This document shows, piece after piece, positions 44,508-53,776 of a stretch of DNA of 64,000 bases. Source of the DNA: Mycolicibacterium rhodesiae. GTDB lineage: Bacteria; Actinomycetota; Actinomycetes; Mycobacteriales; Mycobacteriaceae. A program made the position numbers and the translations under genes. The stretch lies in assembly GCF_002086695.1 (NCBI RefSeq), contig NZ_MVIH01000019.1, positions 1 through 64,000 on the forward strand, given 5' to 3'. Below the pieces are notes generated by a model that made no database searches, was not told the origin of the DNA, and saw only the letters and a list, made by a program, of their open reading frames with translations. Position 1 is the stretch's first letter. Each line of letters begins with the position of its first letter.

Positions 44508-45377
44508 TCAGTCGCGGTACTCGGCTGAGCCGTCGTCGAGCACGACCCGCGCGTTGGAACCATCCGGCCCGCTGGCCTCGGTGCGATACACCGCCCGGCC
44601 GGCCTCGGTGCGCCAGATCGAGGTCGTCAACGTCTCACCCGGGAAGACCGGCGAGGTGAACCGTGCGCTGACCGCGGTGAGCTTCGCCGCGTCATTGCCT
44701 GCGAGCTCGGCGAGCAGCGCCCGGCCTGCGAACCCATAAGTGCACAGCCCGTGCAGGATCGGCCTGTCGAAGCCGGCCATCTCGCGGGCGAACCAGGGGT
44801 CGCTGTGCAGCGGATTGCGGTCGCCGGAGAGCCGGTAGATCAACGCCTGATCGCCCCGGGTCGGCATGCCGATGCGGGCATCCGGTTCGCGGTCGGGGTA
44901 TTCGGGGGCTTGCGGACGTTGCCCCGGCTGCCCGCCGAAGCCGCCCTCGCCGCGGATGACCGCGGTCGACAAGGTCTCCGCGACCAGCTCACCGGTGGCC
45001 GGATCGGTGCCCTTGCCCCGCATCACGATGATGGCGTTCTTGCCCTCGCCCTTGTCCTGAATGTCGGCCACCTCGGAGACCACCGACAGCTGACCGGATG
45101 CGGGCAGCGGTGCGTGCAAGCGGATCTCCTGCGAGCCGTGCAGCAGCATGCCCCAGTTGAACGACCCGACCTTGGTGGCGGCGCCGAACGCCGGGCAGCA
45201 GATGACCGCGAACGTCGGCAAGACCTGCTGCGTGATGTCGTGGCTGTTGTCGGTGGTGAAGGCCAAGTCGTCGGTACCCGCACCGACACCGAGGGCGTAG
45301 AGCATCGTGTCGCGATCGGTCCACTGGTAGGGCTGGGGGTCGGTGACCGCTCCGATTGCCGTGGGGTCGATGGCCAT
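44508..45377 (-). CDS. htdY: MaoC-type (R)-3-hydroxyacyl-thioester dehydratase HtdY
   Basis: The 289-residue protein has a double hot-dog fold with the hydratase-2 signature YRLSGDRNPLHSDPWFA, whose Asp and His are catalytic, and a C-terminal FDRPILHGLCTYGFAGRALL. It reversibly hydrates trans-2-enoyl-CoA. It is the equivalent of M. tuberculosis Rv3389c (290 residues) by length, sequence and neighbourhood. Physiological role in fatty-acid metabolism is inferred. ATG 45377 follows CAGGAGTG by 8 bases. It is divergent from lpqD. Confidence 0.92.
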   Translation of the reverse strand: MAIDPTAIGAVTDPQPYQWTDRDTMLYALGVGAGTDDLAFTTDNSHDITQQVLPTFAVICCPAFGAATKVGSFNWGMLLHGSQEIRLHAPLPASGQLSVVSEVADIQDKGEGKNAIIVMRGKGTDPATGELVAETLSTAVIRGEGGFGGQPGQRPQAPEYPDREPDARIGMPTRGDQALIYRLSGDRNPLHSDPWFAREMAGFDRPILHGLCTYGFAGRALLAELAGNDAAKLTAVSARFTSPVFPGETLTTSIWRTEAGRAVYRTEASGPDGSNARVVLDDGSAEYRD

Positions 45378-45470
45378 TGCGCGCACTCCTGAGGTCGTGG
45401 ATGGAGAAACTCCATAGTCGCACTGGCAGAATCACGCCCATCACAGCGGTGGACAAGGCACGCTAGGAGG

Positions 45471-46178
45471 ATGCATCTTCTGCGCGCCCGGACCCTCGTA
45501 TCCCTGATCGCCGCCTTCTTGGCGGCCGTGCTCCTCGCCAGCTGCAGCTCCGACACCCCGCACGATCGCACGATCACTCTGACGTTCATCCGTCACGGCG
45601 AGTCGGAAGCCAACGCGGCCGGGGTGATCGACACGTCGGTGCCCGGGCCGTCGCTGACCGAGACCGGCGAGCAGCAGGCCACCGCGACGGCCAACCGGTT
45701 GAAGAGCAATGGATACGACGGCGTCTACGCCTCGGACATGGTGCGCACCCAGCAGACCGCCGCGCCGATGGCCAAGGCCCTCGGCAAGCAGGTCACCGTG
45801 CTGCCGGGCCTCAACGAAATCTCGGCAGGCTGGTTCGACGGCCGCAGCGTGAAGATCGCCGCCGCGACGTACATGGTCGCCCCCGCCGACTGGCTGCGCG
45901 GGGACACCGACTTCAGCATCCCCGGCTCGGTCAGCGGCGCCGAGTTCAACGGCAAGTTCACCGGCGCGGTGCAGCGCATCTACGAAAGCGGCAACAACAA
46001 GCCCGTCGCGTTCTCCAGTGCTGCGTCAATCATGTTGTGGACGTTGATGAATGCGCGTAACGCCAAGGACAGCCTGGCAACGGATCATCCGCTGCCCAAC
46101 ACCGGCCGGGTGGTGGTGACCGGCAATCCGGTGATCGGCTGGACGCTGGTGGACTGGGACGGCATCACCTCGTTCTGA
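45471..46178 (+). CDS. lpqD: Lipoprotein of the histidine-phosphatase superfamily LpqD
   Basis: The 235-residue protein has a lipoprotein signal peptide with lipobox LLASC (Cys25) and a phosphoglycerate-mutase-like domain: the phosphate-binding RHGESEAN with the catalytic His, then YASDMVRTQQTAAPMAKAL. The second catalytic His region is weak: SSAASIMLWTLMNA lacks the usual GHG, so activity may be altered. It is anchored outside the membrane. It matches M. tuberculosis LpqD (Rv3390) by place and sequence. The ATG abuts an AGGAGG, an unusually short spacing. Confidence 0.88.
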   Translation: MHLLRARTLVSLIAAFLAAVLLASCSSDTPHDRTITLTFIRHGESEANAAGVIDTSVPGPSLTETGEQQATATANRLKSNGYDGVYASDMVRTQQTAAPMAKALGKQVTVLPGLNEISAGWFDGRSVKIAAATYMVAPADWLRGDTDFSIPGSVSGAEFNGKFTGAVQRIYESGNNKPVAFSSAASIMLWTLMNARNAKDSLATDHPLPNTGRVVVTGNPVIGWTLVDWDGITSF

Positions 46179-46179
46179 G

Positions 46180-46587
46180 ATGACGCCGGACCGGTTCGGC
46201 ATGCCGCTGCGCGTGCGGTACGTCGAGTGCGACATGCAGGGCCGGGTTTTCAACGGCCACTATCTGACCTGGTTCGACATGGCCATCAACGAGGCCGTCC
46301 GTGACATCTTCGGCGACTACCAGGTGTTGCTCGACGGGGGCATCGACTTCGTGGTGGCCGCGGCGGAACTGCAGTTTCGGCAGCCCGCCCGGTTCGACGA
46401 TGAGCTGGTGGTCGGCGTGGGCTTCGAACCCCTCGGCCGGACCTCGCTGAGCAGCCGCTTCGCCATCCGCCGCGGCGAGGACCTGATCGCCGAGGCGACG
46501 ATGATCCACGTCTGCGTCGACGCGGTGACGTTCGAGAAGCGGCCGTGGCCGGACTGGTTCCGGGATCGAATGTCGTCGGCGTCTTGA
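46180..46587 (+). CDS. Acyl-CoA thioesterase (4HBT hot-dog fold)
   Basis: The 135-residue protein belongs to the 4-hydroxybenzoyl-CoA-thioesterase-type hot-dog family. The N-terminal motif RVRYVECDMQGRVFNGHYLT contains the Tyr, Cys, Asp and Asn positions typical of these enzymes. It hydrolyses an acyl-CoA; the chain length is unknown. It starts one base after lpqD ends and precedes acrA1 by 31 bases, so the lpqD-thioesterase-acrA1 group may be one lipid-related operon. Confidence 0.85.
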   Translation: MTPDRFGMPLRVRYVECDMQGRVFNGHYLTWFDMAINEAVRDIFGDYQVLLDGGIDFVVAAAELQFRQPARFDDELVVGVGFEPLGRTSLSSRFAIRRGEDLIAEATMIHVCVDAVTFEKRPWPDWFRDRMSSAS

Positions 46588-46618
46588 CCGCGGCATGATC
46601 AGCGACCGATGATGACCC

Positions 46619-48436
46619 ATGCGCTATGTCGTTACCGGCGGTACCGGGTTCATCGGGCGGCAGGTCGTAGCCCGTCTGCTTGATAAATACGACGACGCCG
46701 AGGTGTGGACGGCGGCAGAGGACCGGCCGGAGCGAGCCGACCATGTCATCAACTGCCGGACGGCCGACACCGAGTCGGCCGTGGCGCTCGCTCGGGAGCT
46801 CGGTGCGACATTGCACCAGCTGTCCTCGGTCGCGGTGGCCGGCGATTTCAGAGGCGAATTCACCGAGGACGATCTCGACGTCGGACAACAGCTGCCCACC
46901 CGCCGCCACCGGGCTGCGTTCGAGGCCGAGCAGCTGGTGCGATCCTCGGAGACGCGGTTCCGCATCTACCGGGCGGGGGTGGTCGTCGGCGACTCGCGCA
47001 CCGGCGAAATCGACCGGATCACCGGCCCGTACCACCTCTTCGGGCTGCTGGCCCGGCTGGCAGCCCTGCCGCCGTTCACGCCGATACTGCTGCCGAACCT
47101 GGGTCGGATCAACATCGTGCCGGCCGACTACGTCGCCGCCGCGATGGTGGAACTCGTCCATGCCGACGGCCGCGACGGGCAGACGTTCCACCTGACCGCA
47201 CAGGAGTCGGTCAGCCTGCGCCAGATCTATCGGAGTGTGGCCCGCTGCGCCGGACTGCCGCCACTGCGCGGCGGACTGCCCCGCCAGATGACCGAACCGC
47301 TGCTCGCGGTCCATGGACGGGCAAAAGTGTTGCGGGACATGGCCGTAACACAACTCGGCGTGCCGCCAGAGGCCATCGACACCCTACAGACCACGGCCGT
47401 GTTCGGTTCCGATGCGACCCGAAAGGCATTGCTCTCCAGCGGGATCGAGCCGCCGACATTCTCGGAATACGCCCCGGTGTTGTGGCGGTACTGGGCTGCG
47501 CACCTCGACCCGGAGCGTACCGGTTCCGATTCGGGGGGACCGCTGGCCGGCAGGCACGTGATCATCACCGGTGCGTCCAGTGGCATCGGCCGGGCCTCGG
47601 CGGTGGCGGTGGCAGCACGCGGCGCCACCGTGTTCGCGTTGGCGCGCAACGGTGAAGCGCTCCAAGAGTTGGTCGACGACATCACCGCCGACAGCGGCCG
47701 GGCGTTCGCCTTCAGCTGCGACGTCACCGACACCGAATCCGTCGACACGACGATCGGGGAGATACTCGGCCGTTTCGGCCATGTCGACTATCTGGTGAAC
47801 AACGCGGGCCGCTCGATTCGCCGCTCGGTGAGCGCCTCGACCGACCGGCTGCATGACTACGAACGGGTGATGGCGGTCAACTACTTCGGCGCGGTGCGCA
47901 TGGTGTTGGCGCTGCTCCCGCACTGGCGGGCACGCCGGTTCGGCCACGTGGTCAACGTGTCCAGCGCCGGTGTGCAGGCACGCAACCCCAAGTACAGCTC
48001 GTACCTGCCGACCAAGGCGGCCCTCGACGCATTCACCGACGTGGTGGCCTCGGAGACGTTGTCGGACAACATCACCTTCACCACGATCCACATGCCGCTG
48101 GTGAAGACGCCGATGATCGCGCCGTCGGGCCGGCTGAACCCAGTACCGCCGATCAGCGCCGAGCACGCGGCTGCGATGGTGGTGCGAGCACTGGTGGACA
48201 AACCGGTCCGGATCGACACCCCGCTCGGGACGCTGGCCGAGGCCGGTCAGTACTTCACCCCGAAGCTGGCCCGTCGGGTGCTGCACCAGCTCTATCTGGG
48301 CTACCCGGACTCCCCCGCCGCCCGCGGGGAGAGCCGACGTCCGTCCTCCCCCGGTCCACGACTTCCGGCGATCCGGCTACGCGCGCCGCGCCGGGTCAAA
48401 CACGTCGTGCGCCTGGTACCCGGCGTGCATTGGTGA
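46619..48436 (+). CDS. acrA1: Multidomain short-chain dehydrogenase (fatty acyl-CoA reductase-like AcrA1)
   Basis: The 605-residue protein fuses two NAD(P)-binding enzymes. An N-terminal extended SDR / male-sterility-like domain (VTGGTGFIGRQVVARLLDKY) lies at 1-290; a C-terminal classical SDR follows at about 310-570 (IITGASSGIGRASAVAVAAR; NNAGRSIRRS; catalytic YLPTK with the SSAG upstream). Such fusions reduce fatty acyl-CoA. It matches M. tuberculosis AcrA1 (Rv3391) in design and neighbourhood. In the N-terminal domain the catalytic Tyr/Lys are not evident to me, so the second domain may do the chemistry. Confidence 0.85.
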   Translation: MRYVVTGGTGFIGRQVVARLLDKYDDAEVWTAAEDRPERADHVINCRTADTESAVALARELGATLHQLSSVAVAGDFRGEFTEDDLDVGQQLPTRRHRAAFEAEQLVRSSETRFRIYRAGVVVGDSRTGEIDRITGPYHLFGLLARLAALPPFTPILLPNLGRINIVPADYVAAAMVELVHADGRDGQTFHLTAQESVSLRQIYRSVARCAGLPPLRGGLPRQMTEPLLAVHGRAKVLRDMAVTQLGVPPEAIDTLQTTAVFGSDATRKALLSSGIEPPTFSEYAPVLWRYWAAHLDPERTGSDSGGPLAGRHVIITGASSGIGRASAVAVAARGATVFALARNGEALQELVDDITADSGRAFAFSCDVTDTESVDTTIGEILGRFGHVDYLVNNAGRSIRRSVSASTDRLHDYERVMAVNYFGAVRMVLALLPHWRARRFGHVVNVSSAGVQARNPKYSSYLPTKAALDAFTDVVASETLSDNITFTTIHMPLVKTPMIAPSGRLNPVPPISAEHAAAMVVRALVDKPVRIDTPLGTLAEAGQYFTPKLARRVLHQLYLGYPDSPAARGESRRPSSPGPRLPAIRLRAPRRVKHVVRLVPGVHW

Positions 48437-48483
48437 ACTCGGCGAGTTCGTGGCGACATCCAACGGCGGGCCCGGTGGGCACT

Positions 48484-48489
48484 TAGGCT
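48484..48489 (+). promoter_or_regulatory. Predicted -10 of LuxR-family regulator (leaderless)
   Basis: TAGGCT with exactly six bases to the ATG at 48496, the same hexamer and spacing as found before dnaE2. Confidence 0.5.
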
Positions 48490-48495
48490 GACCGC

Positions 48496-51108
48496 ATGCG
48501 GACGGGCTGGCAGCTACTCGAGCGGCCGGCCAAGCACGAGGTCATCAGTTCAGCGCTGGCCGACAGCGAAGCTTCCGGCGTCGTGATCATCGGTCCGGCC
48601 GGGGTCGGCAAGACCACGCTGGCCCGGTCGGTCACCTCCTCGTTGCCAGGCCGCGCCCGATGGGCCGCCTGCACCACATCGTCGAGCAGCATCCCGCTGG
48701 GAGCGTTCGCGCAATGGGTCACACCCACCGAGGCGCGAGATCCGATCGAGCTGCTGGTCTCGGCACGCCAGTCGCTGCTTGCCGACGGTCCCGCGGTGAT
48801 CGGAGTGGACGACGCGCACCTGCTCGACCAGCTGTCGGCCACGCTGCTGCACCAGATCGCCGTCGAGCGCACCGGGTCGATCGTCGCGACAGTGCGCAGC
48901 GGAGAACCCGTCCCCGATTCGGTGATGACGCTGTGGAAGGACGGCTACCTGCACCGCGTCGACCTTGAGCCGTTCACCAGGGAGGAATGCATCGCCCTGG
49001 TCGAATCGGTGCTCGGCGGCACCCTGGAGGAGCTCAGCGCCAACGTGATCTGGTCACAGTCGGGCGGCAACCCGCTGTTCCTGCGGCACATGGTGGAGGC
49101 GGCGCTGGAGGCCGGCACCCTGAGCGAGGTCAAAGGCGTCTGGCAGTTGCGCGGGGCGACGACGGTGTCGTCCGGTCTCGCGACCCTGCTGGAAAGCCGC
49201 TTCGACCACGCCGACCCCGATGCGGTGACCGCGTTGCGGCTGCTGTCGCTCTGCGAGCCGCTGGACCTCGACGCGCTGGTCGAACTCGCCGGTGAGAAGG
49301 CAATCGATGCAGCCGAAAAGGCGGAGCTGATCCGGATCGACCGAGACGGCCCCACGCTCGCCGCACGCATCAGCCATCCGCTGTACGGGGACGTCATACG
49401 GCGACAGATCGGAACGGCATCGGCCCGGATGCTGCGCGGCCAGATCGTCACCGTGCTGAACCGGCGCAAGCCCACATCGGTGGCCGGGCGGATCAGGCTC
49501 GCGGAGCTGTATCTGGACAGCGACCAGACCGCCGACACCGGGCTGTTGGTCGCCGCGGCCAAGGACGCGGTGTCGCTGGCCAACGCGCCGCTGGGAGAAC
49601 GCCTGGCGCGCACCGCATTCGAACGCGAAGTCGGTATGCGACCCGCGCACCTGCTGTCACGGGCGTTGATGTGGCAGGGCCGGCCCGCCGAGGCCGACCA
49701 GATCCTGGCCCGGTTCGACCCCGACGATCTCGACGAGGGTCAGCTGCTGCTGTGGGGTGTCCCGCGGGCCTCCATCGTGTTCTGGTCACTCGGTGAGGTC
49801 GCGCGTGCCTACGAGGTGATGGAGCTGCTGCGCAGCCGGGTCACCAATCCCATCCTGCGGCCGATGGTCGACGCGGCCGACGCCGCGTTCACGATCTTCG
49901 AGAACAAGCTCCCCGAAGGTCTGGCCAAAGCCGAGGCGGTGTTGTCCGATCCCGCGGCTCCCGAACAAGCGGTGGAGACCGCCGCCTTCGCGGCCGGGAT
50001 GGCGATGCCGTTGGCCGGGCGCGGCGATGAGTTCACCGCGATAGTGGCGCGCTGCTTCGACACCCAGAAGTCGACCGACGGTCTGATCCGCATGCTCGCC
50101 CGATACGGCGAGGTGCTGGCGCTGGTGCACACCGGTGAGTTCGACAAAGCCGAGACGCAGGCCGCGAACTACGCCGAGTTCTCATCGTCAGGAGAGTTTC
50201 TCGGGTGGGCGATCGCCAAGACGATGTCCGGTCTGGTGGCGACCTACCGGGGCCGGTTCGCGGACGCGATTCCCACACTCGAGCAGGCGCTGGCGGCATT
50301 CAACGCGGAGAACTCGCTGCCGTGGCGGCTGCCCGGCCGGCTGTTGCTGGCCCGCGCCTATGCCGGACTGGGTAGAGCCGATGACGCCGAGCGGGTGCTC
50401 GCCGAGGCCGCCGAGCACGTCGGCCCCTCGGTCGCACTGTTCGACCCTCAAGTGTTGGTCACCAAGGCGTGGATCGCCGCGGCTCGCGGCGGGGGGCGCC
50501 GCGCCGTCGAACTGTCCCGCGCAGCCGCCGACGCCGCGCACCGCAGCGGGCAGCTGGCGGTCGAGGCCGAGGCATTGCACGACGCGGCCCGCTTCGGCGA
50601 CCGCAGGCTGGCGAGACGGCTGCAGTCGCTGGTGGCGAACGTCGATGGTCCGCTGCCGCAGCTGTACGCCCGCCACGCCGCGGCGGTGGCGGACTCCGAC
50701 GGCGACGCGCTGGACGCGGTCAGCGTCGAGTTCGAGCGCGCGGGGCTGTTGCTGTCGGCCGCCGACGCCGCCGCGCAGGCGGCCGCGAGCCACCAGCAGC
50801 GCCAAGACCGCCGTAGGGAGATCGAATCGGTAACGCGGGCAATGCGTTTGGTTTCGTTGTGCGGTGGCGCCTCCTCCCCCGCGATTCGGGCGGCGGCGCG
50901 GCCACTGCCGGTGACCGCGCGCGAACTCGAGGTCGCCGAGCTGGTGGCGGCTGGGCTGTCGAACCGCGAGATCGCCCAGCAGCTGTCAGTGTCGGTGCGC
51001 ACCGTAGAGGGACACGTGTACCGGGCATGCCTGAAACTCGGTGTGTCCGATCGCGATGGGCTCGCCGCCATCATCCGCCCGGGCGGTACGCGCGATCCGC
51101 AGAGTTGA
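48496..51108 (+). CDS. Large LuxR-family (LAL-type) ATPase regulator
   Basis: The 870-residue protein has an N-terminal AAA ATPase (Walker A GPAGVGKTTLA at about 33-43; Walker B VIGVDDAHLL), a long tetratricopeptide-like helical middle (about 350-760), and a C-terminal LuxR helix-turn-helix (TARELEVAELVAAGLSNREI then AQQLSVSVRTVEGHVYRACL). This is LAL/MalT-like architecture: the ATP-driven oligomer binds an inducer and activates transcription. The inducer and targets are unknown. A -10 TAGGCT just upstream indicates leaderless initiation. The downstream nucleoside hydrolase gene starts 25 bases later with its own -10. Confidence 0.9.
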   Translation: MRTGWQLLERPAKHEVISSALADSEASGVVIIGPAGVGKTTLARSVTSSLPGRARWAACTTSSSSIPLGAFAQWVTPTEARDPIELLVSARQSLLADGPAVIGVDDAHLLDQLSATLLHQIAVERTGSIVATVRSGEPVPDSVMTLWKDGYLHRVDLEPFTREECIALVESVLGGTLEELSANVIWSQSGGNPLFLRHMVEAALEAGTLSEVKGVWQLRGATTVSSGLATLLESRFDHADPDAVTALRLLSLCEPLDLDALVELAGEKAIDAAEKAELIRIDRDGPTLAARISHPLYGDVIRRQIGTASARMLRGQIVTVLNRRKPTSVAGRIRLAELYLDSDQTADTGLLVAAAKDAVSLANAPLGERLARTAFEREVGMRPAHLLSRALMWQGRPAEADQILARFDPDDLDEGQLLLWGVPRASIVFWSLGEVARAYEVMELLRSRVTNPILRPMVDAADAAFTIFENKLPEGLAKAEAVLSDPAAPEQAVETAAFAAGMAMPLAGRGDEFTAIVARCFDTQKSTDGLIRMLARYGEVLALVHTGEFDKAETQAANYAEFSSSGEFLGWAIAKTMSGLVATYRGRFADAIPTLEQALAAFNAENSLPWRLPGRLLLARAYAGLGRADDAERVLAEAAEHVGPSVALFDPQVLVTKAWIAAARGGGRRAVELSRAAADAAHRSGQLAVEAEALHDAARFGDRRLARRLQSLVANVDGPLPQLYARHAAAVADSDGDALDAVSVEFERAGLLLSAADAAAQAAASHQQRQDRRREIESVTRAMRLVSLCGGASSPAIRAAARPLPVTARELEVAELVAAGLSNREIAQQLSVSVRTVEGHVYRACLKLGVSDRDGLAAIIRPGGTRDPQS

Positions 51109-51120
51109 TGCCCGGGCAGG

Positions 51121-51126
51121 TATCGT
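51121..51126 (+). promoter_or_regulatory. Predicted -10 of iunH (leaderless)
   Basis: TATCGT is followed by seven bases and the GTG at 51134. It supports the GTG as start and a promoter separate from the upstream LuxR gene. Confidence 0.5.
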
Positions 51127-51133
51127 TACCGCG

Positions 51134-52207
51134 GTGAGCGTCGGGGATGACCAGCCTACGGCCCTGCCCGTTTTCGCCGATGTCGACACCGGCGTCGACG
51201 ATGCGATGGCCTTGGTGTACCTGCTGGCAAGCGCCGACGCGAACCTCGTCGGCATCGCCTCCACCGGTGGCAATGTCGACGTGAATCAGGTGTGCCGCAA
51301 CAACCTCGGGTTGCTCGAGCTGTGCGGAGCACCTGCGATCCCGGTGTCCCGGGGCGCCGACCAACCGCTGAGCGCCGCGATGCGCACCGCAGAGGACACC
51401 CATGGCCCGGCCGGGTTGGGGTATGCCGAATTGCCGCTGCACCAACGCGAACTCACCAGCTATGACTCGGCCGCAGCCTGGGTGCGCGCCGCCCACGCCC
51501 TGCCCGGCGAGCTCATCGGCCTGGTCACCGGACCGATGACCAACCTCGCACTGGCGGTGCGTGACGAACCGAACCTGCCGTCGCTGTTGCGCCGGCTGGT
51601 GATCATGGGCGGGTCGTTCGACTACCGCGGCAACACCACTCCGGTTGCCGAGTGGAACATCAGCGTCGACCCGGAGGCCGCGGCCGAGGTGTTCGATGCC
51701 TGGGGGCGGGCCGCGGACGCCGATACGATTGCCCCGCATCAGCTTCCGATCGTGTGCGGGCTGAACCTGACCGAGAACATCGCGCTGACACCGAAGATCC
51801 TGAGCCGCCTGGCCGCCGCGGCGGACACCGCCAGCACCGCGATGAGCGTGCTCGACGCCCGGGGCACCCGGTCGACGGCCGACAACCACGTTATCCGCGC
51901 GCTCGAGGATGCGATGCGGTTCTATTTCGAGTTCCACTTCGACCAGGGCGAGGGCTATCTGGCGCATCTGCACGACCCACTGGCGGCGGCGGTGGCACTC
52001 GATCCCGGGCTGATCCAGACGCGGGCGACGACGGTCGACGTCGAGCTCACCGGAACGCTGACCCGCGGCATGACGATCGCCGACTGGAGCAGGCGGTGGG
52101 GCAGGGAACCCAACGCGCACGTCGGCGTCGGGGTCGATCCGGAGGCGTTCTTCGACCGATTCGTCGACCGGGTGGGTCCGTTCGCGCGGCGGCTGGCTCA
52201 TTCGTAG
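51134..52207 (+). CDS. iunH: Inosine-uridine-type nucleoside hydrolase
   Basis: The 357-residue protein begins with the diagnostic metal-binding FADVDTGVDDAMALVYLLAS, followed by STGGNVDVNQVCRNN, VTGPMTNLALA, and EWNISVDPEAAAEVF. It hydrolyses ribonucleosides to base and ribose in purine or pyrimidine salvage. GTG 51134 agrees with the leaderless -10. The earlier open frame overlaps the LuxR gene. Its tail overlaps the convergent imuB end by 10 bases. The corresponding M. tuberculosis gene is remembered as Rv3393. Confidence 0.92.
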   Translation: MSVGDDQPTALPVFADVDTGVDDAMALVYLLASADANLVGIASTGGNVDVNQVCRNNLGLLELCGAPAIPVSRGADQPLSAAMRTAEDTHGPAGLGYAELPLHQRELTSYDSAAAWVRAAHALPGELIGLVTGPMTNLALAVRDEPNLPSLLRRLVIMGGSFDYRGNTTPVAEWNISVDPEAAAEVFDAWGRAADADTIAPHQLPIVCGLNLTENIALTPKILSRLAAAADTASTAMSVLDARGTRSTADNHVIRALEDAMRFYFEFHFDQGEGYLAHLHDPLAAAVALDPGLIQTRATTVDVELTGTLTRGMTIADWSRRWGREPNAHVGVGVDPEAFFDRFVDRVGPFARRLAHS

Positions 52208-53775
52208 ACGCCTTCCACATACCACCGGCGCTGCCGATAACACAGCAGCAGCGCGGCACCGGGTTGGCCGTCCACCAGCACCTGAGCGCGCGCCGTGCGG
52301 CCGGCCCTGGACTGTTGGCTGTGATCCCACCACCGCTCGTCCACCGACCACGGCCCGGCCCACCAACTCAGCGCCCCCTGATAGTGATGGCCCGCACCGT
52401 CCAATCGGGCAGGCTCCGCAGTGAACATCCCACGACCGGTGACTCGGACCGGATTGCCCTGAGCGTCAAGCAATTCCACCGGGTCGTCCAGGATCACCAC
52501 CGGTGCGGGCTCAGGGAGCCTGCCAGGCCACGGCCGATCGGGGTCGGCCCTGGGCACCAGCTCGTCGCCGAGCGGGGTCAATGTGATGCGCTCGGCGGGA
52601 CCACGGCCACCGGACAACACCGGCAGCTGGACGGCTTCCTGCCCCAGTAAGCCCTGTACCCGAACCAGCGCACGTCGTGCCCGCAACCGGTCCTCTTCTC
52701 CAACGCCGCCCCATAGGGGTAGCTGAAGCGCTTCTGCGGAAACAACTTCCACCGGATGCAGGCGAAGCATCGTCACCGGCGAGTTCGGGCGATCCTCGGG
52801 TTGGCGTTGGTTGAGCCAGCCGTCGAGCTGCCAGCGCACCCGATCGGCGGTGGCATCCTCGGTCAGCGGTTCGGCACAGCGCCACACCCGGGTCAGCTCA
52901 CCGCCATTCGCCGTGACGGCATGGATGGCGAGCCTGGTGCATCCCACGCCGGCCGCCTCCAGGCTGCGATGCAGTTCGCCGGCCAGCGTCCGGCCGGCAA
53001 ATGCCGCTGCGTCGACCCGGTCGACCGGCGGGTCGCAGTTCAGTACCGCATCCAGGTCGGCAGCCGGCTCACGGCCCGACGGTCCGCGTACCGGTTCCCC
53101 GCGGGCGAAGCGGTGCGCGGCCACCGCATCGGCCCCGAACCGGGAAGCGACATCGCTGCGCGACAATGCCGCGAACTGGCCTAGGTTGCGAATACCCATG
53201 CGCCACAACAGGTCGGCCAGTTCCTCCCGGCCAGGACCAGACAGGCTGGGTTCCCCGGACAGCTGGCGGATGGACAGCGCCGACAGGAATCTGGCATCCC
53301 CACCGGGCTCGAGCACCCGGCCGGCGCGGGCGGCGAAGACCGCCGTCGGCAGCTGATCGGCGATCCCCACCTGACATTCGGCACCGGCCGCGGCGACGGC
53401 GTCCACCAAACGCTCAGCGGCGGCGGGTTCGGAGCCGAAGTAGCGGGCAGCGCCGCGAACTCCCAACACCAGCAGTCCCGGCCGCAGCACCTCGGCGCGG
53501 GGTACCACCTCGTCGACCGCAGCCGTCACCCCTTCGAAGTAGCGGGCGTCGCGGGCCGGGTCGGCGGTGACCACGTGCAGCTGCGGGCAACGGGCTTGCG
53601 CCTCACGCCGGCGCAGCGTGCGCCGCACCCCGGCGGCGCGGGCGGCGGCGGAGCAGGCGATGACCCGGTTGGCCAGGGTGACCGCGACCGGGGCCGTCGC
53701 CGGCAGTCCGGCTGCCGCGGCCGCCGCGACCGCCGGCCAATCCATGCACCAGATCGCCAGCACCCGGCCGGTCAT
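52198..53775 (-). CDS. imuB: Mutasome Y-family-like protein ImuB (catalytically degenerate)
   Basis: The 525-residue protein is related to Y-family (DinB-type) polymerases but lacks the catalytic acidic residues: the first motif reads WCMDWPAV and the DE motif region reads GVRGAARYFG. It holds the beta-clamp-binding motif QLPLW at residues 351-355 (LQLPLWGGVG). In mycobacteria ImuB bridges the sliding clamp, ImuA' and DnaE2. ATG 53775 follows the imuA' stop by one base. Together they form an SOS operon under the box at 54499. The corresponding M. tuberculosis gene is remembered as Rv3394c. Confidence 0.95.
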   Translation of the reverse strand: MTGRVLAIWCMDWPAVAAAAAAGLPATAPVAVTLANRVIACSAAARAAGVRRTLRRREAQARCPQLHVVTADPARDARYFEGVTAAVDEVVPRAEVLRPGLLVLGVRGAARYFGSEPAAAERLVDAVAAAGAECQVGIADQLPTAVFAARAGRVLEPGGDARFLSALSIRQLSGEPSLSGPGREELADLLWRMGIRNLGQFAALSRSDVASRFGADAVAAHRFARGEPVRGPSGREPAADLDAVLNCDPPVDRVDAAAFAGRTLAGELHRSLEAAGVGCTRLAIHAVTANGGELTRVWRCAEPLTEDATADRVRWQLDGWLNQRQPEDRPNSPVTMLRLHPVEVVSAEALQLPLWGGVGEEDRLRARRALVRVQGLLGQEAVQLPVLSGGRGPAERITLTPLGDELVPRADPDRPWPGRLPEPAPVVILDDPVELLDAQGNPVRVTGRGMFTAEPARLDGAGHHYQGALSWWAGPWSVDERWWDHSQQSRAGRTARAQVLVDGQPGAALLLCYRQRRWYVEGVYE

Positions 53776-53776
53776 G

